Shown here in pieces: positions 20,301 to 29,548 of a stretch of DNA of 64,000 nt (the first letter of the stretch is position 1; every line of letters begins with the position of its first letter). The notes under the pieces were generated by a model. It saw nothing but the letters and a program-made list of their open reading frames with translations, did no database searches and was not told where the DNA came from. Location of the stretch: positions 682,001 through 746,000 of the forward strand of contig JALBYC010000002.1 in NCBI GenBank assembly GCA_023212645.1, in the 5' to 3' direction. Source of the stretch: Farysia itapuensis. Lineage: Eukaryota > Basidiomycota > Ustilaginomycetes > Ustilaginales > Ustilaginaceae. The translations under genes were made by a program, and so were the position numbers.

Positions 20301-21637
20301 TTTTGCTAAACAGCTTCTCGGAAACACAGCCGGTCTACTCGGAGAAGATGTCGCCACTTGTCAATTACGTGGCCGTGGACGACGCAGCCAAGGCAGTTGT
20401 ACTGACTTGTCGAGGAACCATGGGGTTGAGCGACATTCTCACAGATCTGACGTGCGACTTTGAAGACATCATGGTCGAAGGTGGCCGCCCTCATCACCGT
20501 TATCAGGTGCACTCGGGCATGTTGGCCAGCTCACGACGCTTGTGCGACGAAAAGAGCACAGTCATGCAGACAATACGTCTCGCGCTCGAAGACAATCCAG
20601 AGTACGGTCTAGTCATTACCGGTCACTCCCTGGGTGGAGGAGTAGCTGCACTAGCTGCCATTGAGCTCAGCTGTCCTGCATCCCTCTTCCGACGACAAGT
20701 TCTGCAACGACGAGCCGATCATGGACAAGGTGTCAAGCATCCTCGAATCTTCACGCCTTTCGTCACTTCTCTTGACAGCGGCTTGCCCCCTGGGCGTGCC
20801 ATTCACGCGTATACGTACGGAGTCCCGGCCGTATCGTCTCCGGATCTTTCGCGACACTGTCAGGGCCTCGTGACAAGTATTGTCCATGGACATGACTTCA
20901 TTCCCACCCTATCGCTAGGCATGATTCATGACTTCAAGAACGTGGCCCAGACCTTATCGGAACAGACCGACACCGATGTTGCGAAAGAGATTGTAGGCAA
21001 GGTCATTGGAGTCTATCGACAGCGAAATGAGCAGCGCAAAGGTGTACAAGATAAGAGTAGACTCCCTTCTTACTTGACTGCGCTTGAGGCTCCACGGCCA
21101 CAGGAAGCTCCGCTCTCCGAAAGAGAGATGAAGCTCTCTCACGAAGAATTGCTGAATGGAAAGACGAGAAACCTCGCGCAAGATTCTGGTTACCAAGATC
21201 CAAGCCTTTTGGAGGACGAGATGGATCCGTTTTCGTACTCTGCTGGAGGCGGACGAAGCTTCTCGCACCTCGACGTGAATGCAGACGACTCGGAACTCTC
21301 AGATTGGCTGTGGTCGCTGATCAAGACGATGCGAGCCGACATGACGTCTGCGAAACTTTATCCGCCGGGCGACGTCTACTGCATCGAGAGCTTTCCAGTA
21401 TTCGTTACTAGCCGCATGGATCCCGACAGCATCACTAAACACACTGCTCCGACAACCGAGGACGACAGCAAGAGGGGCCAGGCTCATCGCGTCATCCTCC
21501 GGTACTGTGAAGACATCGAGAAGAGATTTTCGGAGCCAATTTTTGCCAAGAGCATGCTCAGAGACCACATTCCAACCAATTACGAGCTTTGCACAAGCCT
21601 GCTCTACGAGAGTATGGTAGATACACCAGTGGCTTGA
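17372..21637 (+). CDS. Large class 3 lipase (diacylglycerol-lipase-like)
   Basis: A single 4266-bp exon encodes 1421 residues. The lipase 3 domain lies at about 990-1200: substrate-side segment CRGTMGLSDILTDL, nucleophile elbow GHSLGGG with Ser1086, and a following block YGVPAVSSPDLS. A C-terminal segment MLRDHIPTNYE (His1399) matches the place of the catalytic His in sn-1 diacylglycerol lipases. The acid residue is not certain. The first 350 residues contain hydrophobic stretches that could be membrane helices; residues about 370-950 are Ser/Thr-rich, low complexity and probably disordered or phosphorylated. It probably hydrolyses a glycerolipid at a membrane; substrate is unknown. Start ATG 17372 is the first in frame. 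It is convergent with cofactor D, with 131 bp between stops. Confidence 0.88.
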   Translation: MSWGSKGGGHADPYETSSQDFEGIPSSISIDPAIRYETARPIQWVDEQELIPGAGPLLLHSTTSPPTVSTYDGKPEQALVASGVRAWTKNQAYGASDALIKYATGSPLLPTQIAEMISNLSVIARVSLKAAAFFIEVILESVRHGTGVGLGITRRTLISAVGAAQAVHSLTIDHDTDLKAKETNSIGQAANRAFLTVLDRYTAVGIYLIHHSLTLTELFAMSGFQLLSSTVTAGFMAAEESVRTIDGLFGSNETSRALASFITLVRGEFNDPRFANSSAISSLTKLTKALTAFAVLQNSTYKRSAKSMKMRVIYDCTVLGQVEAKSWRSLIVGSGNFVRNGQPSLLPSPMENGITTPIRYSSRSPTQESFDTDHLSAPSQGWLSTSNSGAYLGDGLCLTDVEPVNSFRSSHSDWTSPSSPRRKSTTIGNDSLLADLDFLVGTEDAHDTPGEVSSSLTPDQLPLGLRQRLQGYSDDQLRNGVIIEQRPSHQQPQRLRHIVKRDQGRSNRETVYEITTEVIETIETVTTVEEQEKTDFASSTLTVLGSDGTPSFTRRRRGSSVTHRDVQTLKSGTETRSVFEGGHEVKLQEDEEWCEIRTTKASQEHSRGSFEAPSNLLSSPSLNAPNGSKAENIDGYLSLQSRDKEDTSGRMPVVLKTITKKLIQKRKTIRRIELHRDPHEEDASPSASRLQDRQRLNGNGSKISNGGAGSGNKIAEHDGPAAGPRLHNNSPIGVDSTRSTTPEASHAFGSVTGEVSRGLQKAFKKAKESIKSNLQLDQHEVDRRVMMEKKLPNWGTSETAFDKSSSTKPSSRSASLLYEPGATTATYSQSPGRKAMMKPLSKALPTIPQRKNSNVAPQSTEEIASGQTGSPRDQFKTRTRATSITSVRSFASRTHLQSTAAGSSEQGKHARDPAAFPKAHLVENLRRFVRYSSAAYGQNFMRILGIGSLDYFFPDTSKHHANVWAFAHHVGIPVDRILLNSFSETQPVYSEKMSPLVNYVAVDDAAKAVVLTCRGTMGLSDILTDLTCDFEDIMVEGGRPHHRYQVHSGMLASSRRLCDEKSTVMQTIRLALEDNPEYGLVITGHSLGGGVAALAAIELSCPASLFRRQVLQRRADHGQGVKHPRIFTPFVTSLDSGLPPGRAIHAYTYGVPAVSSPDLSRHCQGLVTSIVHGHDFIPTLSLGMIHDFKNVAQTLSEQTDTDVAKEIVGKVIGVYRQRNEQRKGVQDKSRLPSYLTALEAPRPQEAPLSEREMKLSHEELLNGKTRNLAQDSGYQDPSLLEDEMDPFSYSAGGGRSFSHLDVNADDSELSDWLWSLIKTMRADMTSAKLYPPGDVYCIESFPVFVTSRMDPDSITKHTAPTTEDDSKRGQAHRVILRYCEDIEKRFSEPIFAKSMLRDHIPTNYELCTSLLYESMVDTPVA

Positions 21638-21768
21638 ATACCGCATCACCCCACCTCTCGAGCCGTACACTGCACAAATATACCCGTTCTGAAATAGACA
21701 GATCAGGCCAATCACAAACGAATGTATAGACTGACCTCTCGCCAATCTATGTGCATGTATTGCTAGGT

Positions 21769-24700
21769 CTATGGGGTGATCATCTGTGAAAGGAGCCTGA
21801 CGACATCATTCGCCTCAGCCTCAAAGGAGTCGCTGCTGGCAGCTGCCCATTTCGTATCTAGAAGCACGAGCTCCAGCTGATCCCGTACAGGTTCCTCCTC
21901 AGAGCCGGGCTCGTGCGAAGCGGCAAGGTCAGACGTCGAAAGAACGAAGTACAAATGTTCGGCGATTTTAGCCCTGACGGTGGGTAAAGCGTGACCGAGC
22001 AGAGCAGGTAGTGCCTCGAGGAGAAGCTTCGCTAGATTGGCAAGTCCTGCCGCTTCAGGGAGAAGGGTTGCAGTGAGCATGCCAGCCGCAAGTACGCGAG
22101 CCATATTTTTCGTGGTCTTCAAGTTGGTAGTTGCCATTTTGAGCAGCCTAAACAAGGTCTCCCTTCCCTGTCCGGGCGGAAGAACCTCTAGCGCTCCATT
22201 CTCGAGCACAATGTTTACTGTTCGTATGGCAGGCACAAAGACTCTGTTGTTGCCAAAATTTGACTTGGCTAGCTTGAAAAGGTCGTCAAGTAGACTGTGT
22301 ACTGCGTAAACGTCTTCCAGCCTGGCACGTTGCTGCTGCTTAGCAACAAATGTGCAGAGCGCCGGTCCGATGACTCGATCGCCGAGATCAGATTTGGATC
22401 CGACGCCGATGACGAGCCCTTCTAAGATCGCTTGGCGGTACTCCGCGACCTGAAGGAGAGATATCAGGCAAGAGTATGCGAATTTTGGGTCTTTGAAGCG
22501 ACCATCGACTTCACCGAGAGAGCCCTTTGCATTCGAGGAGTTACTCTCAAACTGCCTGACCAAATCGTAGCCGACTGGGACAGGTGTCTCCGCGCCGCTG
22601 TACTCATGATAGATGGCGAGAACATTTGATGCGGCTGTTTGACGCACGTGATCGATTCGCTCAGCCGCCTGTTTCCACAAACCCGCTACAAGGCGTGAAA
22701 ACAGATTCTGCGAGATCCACCACTGAAGCTTGTAGCAGTGCAGCGCAATGAGAATTTTGCGGATACCGTTGACACAGCTGAGCCTGATCCACGATCCGAC
22801 GTCACCTCGTTGGTCAGATGTGTAGTCATCAAGACCTCTCATCATAGTGCAGAGGATGGCGATGGTAGTTTCGACCGTGCAGACGTTTGACAGCTCGGCT
22901 TTGAGACCAACAATGATGGATGTCATGCTGTTAAAGGCATTGCGCCTGGTCTCGATGTTTGAGCTGTATCTTCGGGCAGGGGATGAGCTATCGACCAATG
23001 CGATGAGATGAGATATCACAGTCTCGCACGACGCTGCATGTGGAACATAGTCGACAGCACCGAGTGCGAGCGAGTTGCTTTGCTGTTGCGCAAGTGTGAA
23101 GGAAGACCATCCATCGAGCACTGCGCGAATTCTGGAGGTCATGTCCAGCACTTGGCTTGCACGACCCACTGCGTCGGCTGCTGCAATCTGAACAAACTCC
23201 TCGGGCCTTGTCAGAGCAATATTAAGGATCTTCTGCCACTTGTAGGAATCCAAGGCGCTGCTTGGTGTAGATGCGCTAGCGCCAGCGCCGATCAGACGAC
23301 ACGCAGCAACTAAAACCATTGCAGAGCCCATAGAGGTGAATGCGTCATCGGCAACTTGATCGAGCATACCGAATGCAGTGACTCGGATTGTCTCCACTCG
23401 GTCGCACTCGGGATCTCCCTTGATGAAGCTACACTCTTCACAAATTTCTGCCAAGCTGAAAAGGACACCATGCAGGACGGCGACGTCGGTGGTTAGAATC
23501 AGCCTGGCCAGCTGGGACACTACTGAAGGCGTGAGAGTATGCAAATCTTGCACTGCAGTCAAGGCGAGTGTTTTGGCGCCCAAGGTGCGCATCTGCGGAT
23601 CCCAATGCAAGATTGTCACATGAAGCAAGTGTTCAACCAGATAGTCTTGGTACTCGACCAGTCGTGCTACCTGAACAGCGCACTCGAGGAAAGCATTTCT
23701 GCGTTTGCTGACCGCATAAAAGTCTGTCAGACGAATGACTTCCAGTCCATGTGGGAAGAGATTGAGTCTGCCGACAGATTCCTGGAAAGCCGCGCTCGCT
23801 GCTCTGCGTATTGATACCTCACGGTCCAGCGTGGCAACCGCAACGAGCTTGTTGGCCAAATTGTGTGCAAAAGCTCTTATTGTTTCCGGATTGTGCGCTC
23901 TTGCAAGCGCCCACACAACGTAGCAGGCCGAGTCTCGCACGTTAGCTCCGACAGAATGTGCCCCTCGACGGACGTCGAATAGGAGAGCTTTCTCAATCCA
24001 GCCCATCTTGTCAGCAAGCTCATCAGCAAAGAGCAAGCCACGTCTCGCAAGTTCGGCTAGTGCCATACAGGATCCTTGCCAAGTGTGCTCAGATACAGAG
24101 CTGAGATCGTTTGCTCCTTCGTACAGATCAGGGATGCCAATTTGGAAAAGGCTGACGATAGCATCGCTCACCTGCGAGATGAAAGATTTGGGTAGTCTAT
24201 CGCAGATTCGCGCCAGGCCTTTGGCCGCGCTGTAGCGAACGAGCGTGTCTTTGTGCTGCAAAGCATCGATCAGCAGCGAGATGTATTCTTCGACTGCTTC
24301 CGGCACATCAGCCTCGTCATCATCGTCCTCTTGAGCGATTGAGGTGTGATCTGGTTCGGCACCATCCGAGGTGCATCCGAGGGGCCTGATATGTACGAAT
24401 CTGGTCCTTTCACGCGGGCGCAGTAGCTTGAGTGCTAGTCGACTGACGAGTTTAGTGCGGTACTTGAGGACCAACGCATTGCTTATCAAAAAAGCCTTGT
24501 CAGACTCTTCGTATACGTCCAAGACAGATTGTATGAGCTGTAGATGGGAGGCAACAACCTCCGGAGCGCTGACCTTGACAATCTCGCAAAGAGCTTGCAG
24601 AATACCTGTAGCTACGAACGGACTGGGTCTTTCGTGCTGCAGTAGCGCCAGTCCGCTCTGAAGAAAGCTCTGCAGTCGTTCTTCCATGACGTCCCGTCTC

Positions 24701-25443
24701 TGAAACAGTTTTCCAAGCAAAACAGCAGCGGCATCCCGCTCCTTTCCGGGGCTGGCGAGAAAAGAAAAGCCTACAGCCTCGATCCTCGCAGCCGTTGTTG
24801 TACCATTCTCGACTTTCGCTGCATCAAAGTTCCCCAGGTCAAAAGGTATCATGCATATCAGGGAAAGCCAGAGAAGTACAACATAGCGTAGCTCCCAGCA
24901 GTCGTGTAAAACGTTCGGGATCGTTGCATCTTCTTTCGAATCTGTCTGGCTGGTGGTGGTGTTCAGCGACTCTATCAACCTCTCCAGGAACGCAAGGGTA
25001 GCTGGAAGATCGTCTACTTCGTGAGGAAAAAAGTTGGTGATGGTCTTGTAGCCTCTGATCTTGGTGTAGGTGTAGATGAGCTTACTCAACACCTGCACGT
25101 GTCCGATGCTGGCGAGTGGCGCCGAGTCATCTGAGGCGAAGTCGGTCTTGATGTATTTTTGCAAGGCTTCCACGGGCGGTGCAATGATGGCGTCCAAGAA
25201 AGGATCTAGGAGATACGCACGTTCCTGGTACTCATCCAAAATTACCAGCAAGGCTGCGAGAGTATCTTGAGAAAGTTGCTGCTTGCTGTGTTCTGTAGGC
25301 TCGCTTGCACGATCAGGTATCAGCTGTCGAAGCAGGCCGAGATACTCTTCCACCCTCTCGAAGCGCACGAGCTCCTTTTCCTCCGTATCCGAGGCGTCAT
25401 CTTCCTGGTGTGTGCTAGCGACGGCCAATGGGGACAAGTCCAT
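21769..25443 (-). CDS. Tubulin-folding cofactor D (Cin1/Alp1 type)
   Basis: A single exon encodes 1224 residues of mostly helical HEAT/ARM-like repeats, as in TBCD, which captures beta-tubulin and assembles the alpha-beta heterodimer with cofactors C and E. The signature RGDVGSWIRLSCVNGI near residue 890 is characteristic of the family C-terminal domain. Other family-like pieces are RYSAAKGLARICDRLP and NVRDSACYVVWALARAH. Length matches known cofactor D proteins (about 1100-1200). The open frame reaches TTG at 25452, but the first ATG is 25443. Only 109 bp separate it from the divergent methyltransferase. Confidence 0.93.
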   Translation of the reverse strand: MDLSPLAVASTHQEDDASDTEEKELVRFERVEEYLGLLRQLIPDRASEPTEHSKQQLSQDTLAALLVILDEYQERAYLLDPFLDAIIAPPVEALQKYIKTDFASDDSAPLASIGHVQVLSKLIYTYTKIRGYKTITNFFPHEVDDLPATLAFLERLIESLNTTTSQTDSKEDATIPNVLHDCWELRYVVLLWLSLICMIPFDLGNFDAAKVENGTTTAARIEAVGFSFLASPGKERDAAAVLLGKLFQRRDVMEERLQSFLQSGLALLQHERPSPFVATGILQALCEIVKVSAPEVVASHLQLIQSVLDVYEESDKAFLISNALVLKYRTKLVSRLALKLLRPRERTRFVHIRPLGCTSDGAEPDHTSIAQEDDDDEADVPEAVEEYISLLIDALQHKDTLVRYSAAKGLARICDRLPKSFISQVSDAIVSLFQIGIPDLYEGANDLSSVSEHTWQGSCMALAELARRGLLFADELADKMGWIEKALLFDVRRGAHSVGANVRDSACYVVWALARAHNPETIRAFAHNLANKLVAVATLDREVSIRRAASAAFQESVGRLNLFPHGLEVIRLTDFYAVSKRRNAFLECAVQVARLVEYQDYLVEHLLHVTILHWDPQMRTLGAKTLALTAVQDLHTLTPSVVSQLARLILTTDVAVLHGVLFSLAEICEECSFIKGDPECDRVETIRVTAFGMLDQVADDAFTSMGSAMVLVAACRLIGAGASASTPSSALDSYKWQKILNIALTRPEEFVQIAAADAVGRASQVLDMTSRIRAVLDGWSSFTLAQQQSNSLALGAVDYVPHAASCETVISHLIALVDSSSPARRYSSNIETRRNAFNSMTSIIVGLKAELSNVCTVETTIAILCTMMRGLDDYTSDQRGDVGSWIRLSCVNGIRKILIALHCYKLQWWISQNLFSRLVAGLWKQAAERIDHVRQTAASNVLAIYHEYSGAETPVPVGYDLVRQFESNSSNAKGSLGEVDGRFKDPKFAYSCLISLLQVAEYRQAILEGLVIGVGSKSDLGDRVIGPALCTFVAKQQQRARLEDVYAVHSLLDDLFKLAKSNFGNNRVFVPAIRTVNIVLENGALEVLPPGQGRETLFRLLKMATTNLKTTKNMARVLAAGMLTATLLPEAAGLANLAKLLLEALPALLGHALPTVRAKIAEHLYFVLSTSDLAASHEPGSEEEPVRDQLELVLLDTKWAAASSDSFEAEANDVVRLLSQMITP

Positions 25444-25552
25444 TGCCGTCAACAGGATATGTCACTCTGCAAAGAGCTGTCAGAAGCTTTTGACATTTTG
25501 AGGTTGAATTTGCACAGACCAACCCTCCTTCCCCGCATTACCCTTGCCCACG

Positions 25553-26359
25553 ATGTCAGCTTCAGCCGATTTGATTGTTAAAGGAAACAAGGAGTTCTAT
25601 GCTCTGACAGCCGCCGAATATGACAAGATGGGCAGAGGAATGGTGGTCAACGTAGCCCGAGAGAATGCTAGCAACATGCTCGAACGGGTGCCTGGTATGA
25701 AGCAGGGAGAGGTCATGGACTTTGCCGCTGGTACCGGCCTGCTGGCCATGTTTCTGGCCCCACAGTGTCATTCCGTGACTGCGGTCGACCAATCAAAGGA
25801 AATGATTGCTCAGCTGCAGAGCAAGCTGGATCAACAGCAAGGCCAGGAAACAATCACCAACATCACCCCGGTGGTCACAGACTTGTTGGCGGACCAGGAC
25901 TCTTCGTCCCCACTGCACGGAAAGCAATTTGATGTCATTTCCTGTACCAACTCGTTTCATCACTTCAGCGATCCTGCTCAGATGACGCAAGCTATGGCAG
26001 CCTATCTTAAACCTGGTGGACATGTTGCAATCACCGATCTGCTCAAGACGGAAACATCTGCCCAGTTTCATGAGTCACCAGCTACTCAGCAGCGAGCCGA
26101 TGGAACCCACCAGCAAGTCTGGGAGGACTCTCACGAGCATGGAGCAGAGCACGAACATAGCTCGGGACACGCTCATCACTCGCATCAGCACAAACACGAT
26201 CACGTCATTGCCTGGAAGGGTGGCTTCAGTCAACAAGACATGGAAAATATCTTTGCTTCCGCTGACATTGAGCTCGTTGACATGCGAAAGTCGACTGAAT
26301 TCGAAAAAGGAGGCAAGGTCTACGATGTCTTTCTTGCCATTGGCAAGAAGCGAGGATGA
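25553..26359 (+). CDS. SAM-dependent methyltransferase with histidine-rich insert
   Basis: The 268-residue product has a class I methyltransferase fold. Motif I is DFAAGTGLL at 56-64, an acidic residue ending strand 2 is in VTAVDQS, motif IV-like is CTNSFHHF, and a post-motif HVAITDLLKTE follows. At about residues 190-222 a histidine-rich stretch (HEHGAEHEH, HAHHSHQHKHDH) is inserted before the conserved end WKGGFSQQDMENIFASADI. The substrate is unknown; small-molecule methylation (Methyltransf_11 type) is the family expectation. The His-rich loop could bind metal, which is inference. ATG 25553 is chosen over an upstream TTG. The stop is only 13 bp from the stop of the next gene on the other strand. 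Confidence 0.88.
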   Translation: MSASADLIVKGNKEFYALTAAEYDKMGRGMVVNVARENASNMLERVPGMKQGEVMDFAAGTGLLAMFLAPQCHSVTAVDQSKEMIAQLQSKLDQQQGQETITNITPVVTDLLADQDSSSPLHGKQFDVISCTNSFHHFSDPAQMTQAMAAYLKPGGHVAITDLLKTETSAQFHESPATQQRADGTHQQVWEDSHEHGAEHEHSSGHAHHSHQHKHDHVIAWKGGFSQQDMENIFASADIELVDMRKSTEFEKGGKVYDVFLAIGKKRG

Positions 26360-26372
26360 CCGAGATACTGAA

Positions 26373-27373
26373 TCATGGGTACTTTGATAGAACGCTGTCC
26401 TGATTTTCAAAGAATGGTTTGACTCCGCGGGCAAGAGCAGCTTTGACCTCGTCTGTCTCTTTCAGCTCGTCCCACTTGGGTCGTTCGAGCTCGTATCCCA
26501 GAGAAGTTCGAGCGTATTGTAGACCACCAATTCGAGTCACTGGCAACGTCTTTGCCGAATCCACCGCTCCAGTATCGGGGTGAATGACATCTTTTCTAAT
26601 ATGCAGTACCTTGACTCTACCGAGAACAAGCGTCGTTGTGTGCTTTCCTTCGTCGTTTCGAATCTCGCGGATGTATTCCACCTCACACTCCATGGAAAAG
26701 GGTGACTCCTGTTCATGGTCCTACGTCAGTATCGGGCTCACCTTTAGCTCGACAGTCAATGACTTACTTTGATTCGGGGTGTCTTGATGCACTTGCTCTT
26801 CACCGGCGTCAGACCAGTGAGAGCGTACTCACTGATACCCGGCGGGCTGTCGATGGATGCGAAATTCAATGCTTCCGCGTACGGCTCGCTAGATGACGAG
26901 ACCGAAAATTCCTGGAGTCGCTTGATATTATTTTCGCTGTCCTTGCGGCGGTCCTCCGAGCCTCCGAAAGAGATCATGACCATGGCAGGATTGTGCGAAA
27001 CCATCTGATACCAGCTGATGGGCGCTAGATTTGGGCTACCGTCTTCGTTGAGCGTCGTGACAAGTGCTACAGGCCTAGGAGCGATAGCCGAGATCATCAG
27101 CTTGTACAAAGATGCAGCGCTGACCTCGGTCTTGCCGATCTGGATTACATGAAACGAGGCCTCATCCGAGCCAAACTTGGACGACTCTGGGTGTGCATTG
27201 AGTCCTTGTCCCGCTTTGAAGTGAATATCAGGCGCTTGGGCGACTGTGTAAGAGAGCGAAGGGTCGAAGGCCTGACGAGCAGCTTCCTCTGGCTTAAATG
27301 GTTTATACTTGCTTCCACCACCTGCGCCCGCACCGGGCACACCGTAAGAGTCACCGTTTGGAGCTTTAGACAT
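26373..27373 (-). CDS. Flavin-reductase-like FMN-binding protein, two exons
   Basis: Exon 1 is 27373-26768 (donor GTAAGT, phase 0). Exon 2 most likely starts at 26708 after acceptor ACAG, giving KTPRIK-ESPFSMECEVEY; an in-frame TAG acceptor would add four residues (start 26720). The product has about 313 residues. The flavin_reduct domain has APRPVALVTTLNEDGSPNLAPISWYQMVSHNP-type sequence (FMN binding) at about 95-140 and the ESP-x-x-x-EC motif near 203. Proteins of this type bind FMN or act as NAD(P)H-flavin oxidoreductases; several fungal members are uncharacterised. The N-terminus is Gly-rich with no clear signal. It is convergent with the methyltransferase, and their 3' UTRs must overlap. 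Confidence 0.85.
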
Positions 27374-27808
27374 AGTGTGACCGATTTTGTTTACTGAACA
27401 GCCGAAGTAACGGCTAGCGGTTGTGTTTTATAAAGACCCGGCTAAACCGCTTTGTGGGGGCGGGCTCAGATCGGAAAAAGTGGAGCTCGAGCATTTGATC
27501 CTCCGTGTAATCCGCCAAGCGCTACCGCCGCCATTTTTGCGGCCACAGAATATGTTCGACGCTTCCCCGTTTGTCACCGAGAGTGTCACAACCGGCCTTT
27601 TAGCTTGTACATCTCGATACCGTAAAGAGATGCAAAAACAGAGTCCGCGATTCTGTCCGCGAGGATCGCTGCAAACCAGGGTGTGAGTGCTAAGAAGTGA
27701 GAAGAGGATGAATTTCGCCCGACATCCGAGATCTTGTCTGACAGGTTTGCTGTGTGCCTTCAAGTCTTTGATCTTGAGCCTCGAGCACCGCATATATTCG
27801 ATGCGATC
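27374..27808. promoter_or_regulatory. Divergent intergenic region
   Basis: These 435 bp separate the flavin-reductase-like and membrane-anchored protein starts. No gene is seen. Confidence 0.4.
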
Positions 27809-29548
27809 ATGTCAGTTCTGTTCTGGCTGGTCTCTTCTGTGCTAACATACGCAGCATACCTCTTCTACCGAAGGGTAGAGTATGCTCGCAAGCGTTCCGA
27901 GTATATTCTGGATCGCAGACGTGCTGCAGGCATCCCAGACAACGACAAACGACCATTCGCATCAGCACGGGCAGATGCACTGTCGCGGATGGCGCAACAG
28001 AAACAGCTCGAGCAAATCAGGACACCGGTAAAACCCCGTAAAGCTGTACAGCCATCCTCAAGCCATCTGCCCGGTGCCAGCATCGCATCACGGCTGTCTG
28101 GCATACCTGGCGCTCTTCCTGGATATCTCAAGCATTCAATCTCCCAAGAACAGCTGCACAATGACTGGAGCAAGCCTTCAGTGTCATCCAGTAGTGCGCA
28201 ATCCAAAACAAGGCGAGCTACAACCATGAAGAGTTCGATCCCTGTCAAGCAGAGCATGAAAGCCGAGCGAAGCTCTGCGAAGAAAGCTTTGAAGCGCGAA
28301 CTGGCACAGGTCGACACCGATGATGAAGAGGATGAAGACATCCAAAATAGTCCCACGAAGCAGCGTGCCTCTAAAAGGAGGCATGAAGTGTCCCCCTCTC
28401 GTGACTCACCGCCTCAGGACGCAACGATGTCTGAAGCATCCCAGCAAAAAGTCGTTATACCTGGGCAGTTCGCCGACGATACGGACGAGGAGATGGAAGA
28501 GACAGACGGACAAGTCTCTCACGACGTCGCCTATTCTTCACAGAGTGCGGAAGACGTGATCATGTCGGAAGACTCCGACCAAGAGATGTTAGATGCATCA
28601 TTGGATGAGGAGGGCAAGGAGAACCTCTCTCTCAAGAAGTCCGATAGTGATACGGCGAGAAAGCGAGATGTAGATGAGGCGCGCAGTTCGCTGTCGAGGT
28701 CTCCCTCTTCTGATCTGCACTTTTCATCAGACGGTCATCGATCCCATTTGTCAAAGCGAACAAAAGCATCGGAAACGAGTCGCAATCATGTTACTCCACC
28801 ACCTGAGATTACTGTCAACCGCACGGCGTCACAGTTTGAGCCATCAACGCGTTCGACAGGCCGTCCTGTTACCGGCTCAAAAAGAGCTCTCGATACATCA
28901 GAGGACCGCAAACCCGGAGACGAATGGCAGGATTACGAGGGTCTCCGTTGGCGTATTGATCCTTCAACGAACGAACTGCAGCGACTTAGTGACGTAATAG
29001 AATGGCGCTCCAAATACAGGATGCCCAAAGACTCGATGCACCCTATGGCCAAGGAACGACAGCAAGTCACTGTGTCCAAATGGTTGACCAAAGAAGGCTG
29101 GGAAGAAGCCAAAGCTCAAAAGTTGCTTTCTTACCAGGAGGCAGAGCGGTCGCACGAAAAGGAGAAGCAAGCGAAAGAGGCGCAAGAACGACTCCGCCGC
29201 AAACAAGAGATTTTGGCAAAGATCCGGGAGACTTCATCGCCAAACAAGCGTCTCAATATGTACCTCGCCAGTAAGCAGAGGGGCTCTCATAGCTTGCTTA
29301 GCGCTGACTCGTCCATGACCGACGACGGAGATCGGTCTGTTGCCTCTTTCAACTCTGCCATGTCAATCGAAGACGCGGACGGGTCAAAGCCACGATCGCG
29401 GAGGATCTCTTTGACCGCGGCGAACTCGCCGAAAAGCCGCACGAGCCCATCTGCGACGCTGTACCGACATCCTCGTTATCCCACGCCGTCCAAAAGCGCT
29501 TCTGCATCGCCACTCACAAAAGCCACAGTCGCACATTCGCCGAATTGA
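27809..29548 (+). CDS. Unknown protein with N-terminal membrane anchor and long charged tail
   Basis: The 579-residue product starts with a hydrophobic helix (residues 2-20; SVLFWLVSSVLTYAAYLFY) followed by Arg/Lys residues, so the body should face the cytosol or nucleoplasm. Residues 60-370 are Ser-rich with acidic runs (DTDDEEDEDIQ) and basic clusters (KRRHE, KKALKRE) that could be nuclear-localisation signals. A conserved-looking block at about 370-440 (WQDYEGLRWRIDPSTNELQ, YRMPKDSMHP, VSKWLTKEGW) precedes a Lys/Glu/Gln coiled coil (about 440-490) and a Ser-rich end. I do not recognise the family. A nuclear-envelope or ER-membrane role would fit but is speculation. ATG 27809 places the membrane helix at the extreme N-terminus. 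Confidence 0.78.
   Translation: MSVLFWLVSSVLTYAAYLFYRRVEYARKRSEYILDRRRAAGIPDNDKRPFASARADALSRMAQQKQLEQIRTPVKPRKAVQPSSSHLPGASIASRLSGIPGALPGYLKHSISQEQLHNDWSKPSVSSSSAQSKTRRATTMKSSIPVKQSMKAERSSAKKALKRELAQVDTDDEEDEDIQNSPTKQRASKRRHEVSPSRDSPPQDATMSEASQQKVVIPGQFADDTDEEMEETDGQVSHDVAYSSQSAEDVIMSEDSDQEMLDASLDEEGKENLSLKKSDSDTARKRDVDEARSSLSRSPSSDLHFSSDGHRSHLSKRTKASETSRNHVTPPPEITVNRTASQFEPSTRSTGRPVTGSKRALDTSEDRKPGDEWQDYEGLRWRIDPSTNELQRLSDVIEWRSKYRMPKDSMHPMAKERQQVTVSKWLTKEGWEEAKAQKLLSYQEAERSHEKEKQAKEAQERLRRKQEILAKIRETSSPNKRLNMYLASKQRGSHSLLSADSSMTDDGDRSVASFNSAMSIEDADGSKPRSRRISLTAANSPKSRTSPSATLYRHPRYPTPSKSASASPLTKATVAHSPN

Noticed and set aside
26709..26720. Alternative TAG acceptor for exon 2 of the flavin-reductase-like gene
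   Set aside because: It is in frame but adds four residues in front of the ESP-EC motif; the nearby CAG acceptor fits the family better. Kept only as an alternative.
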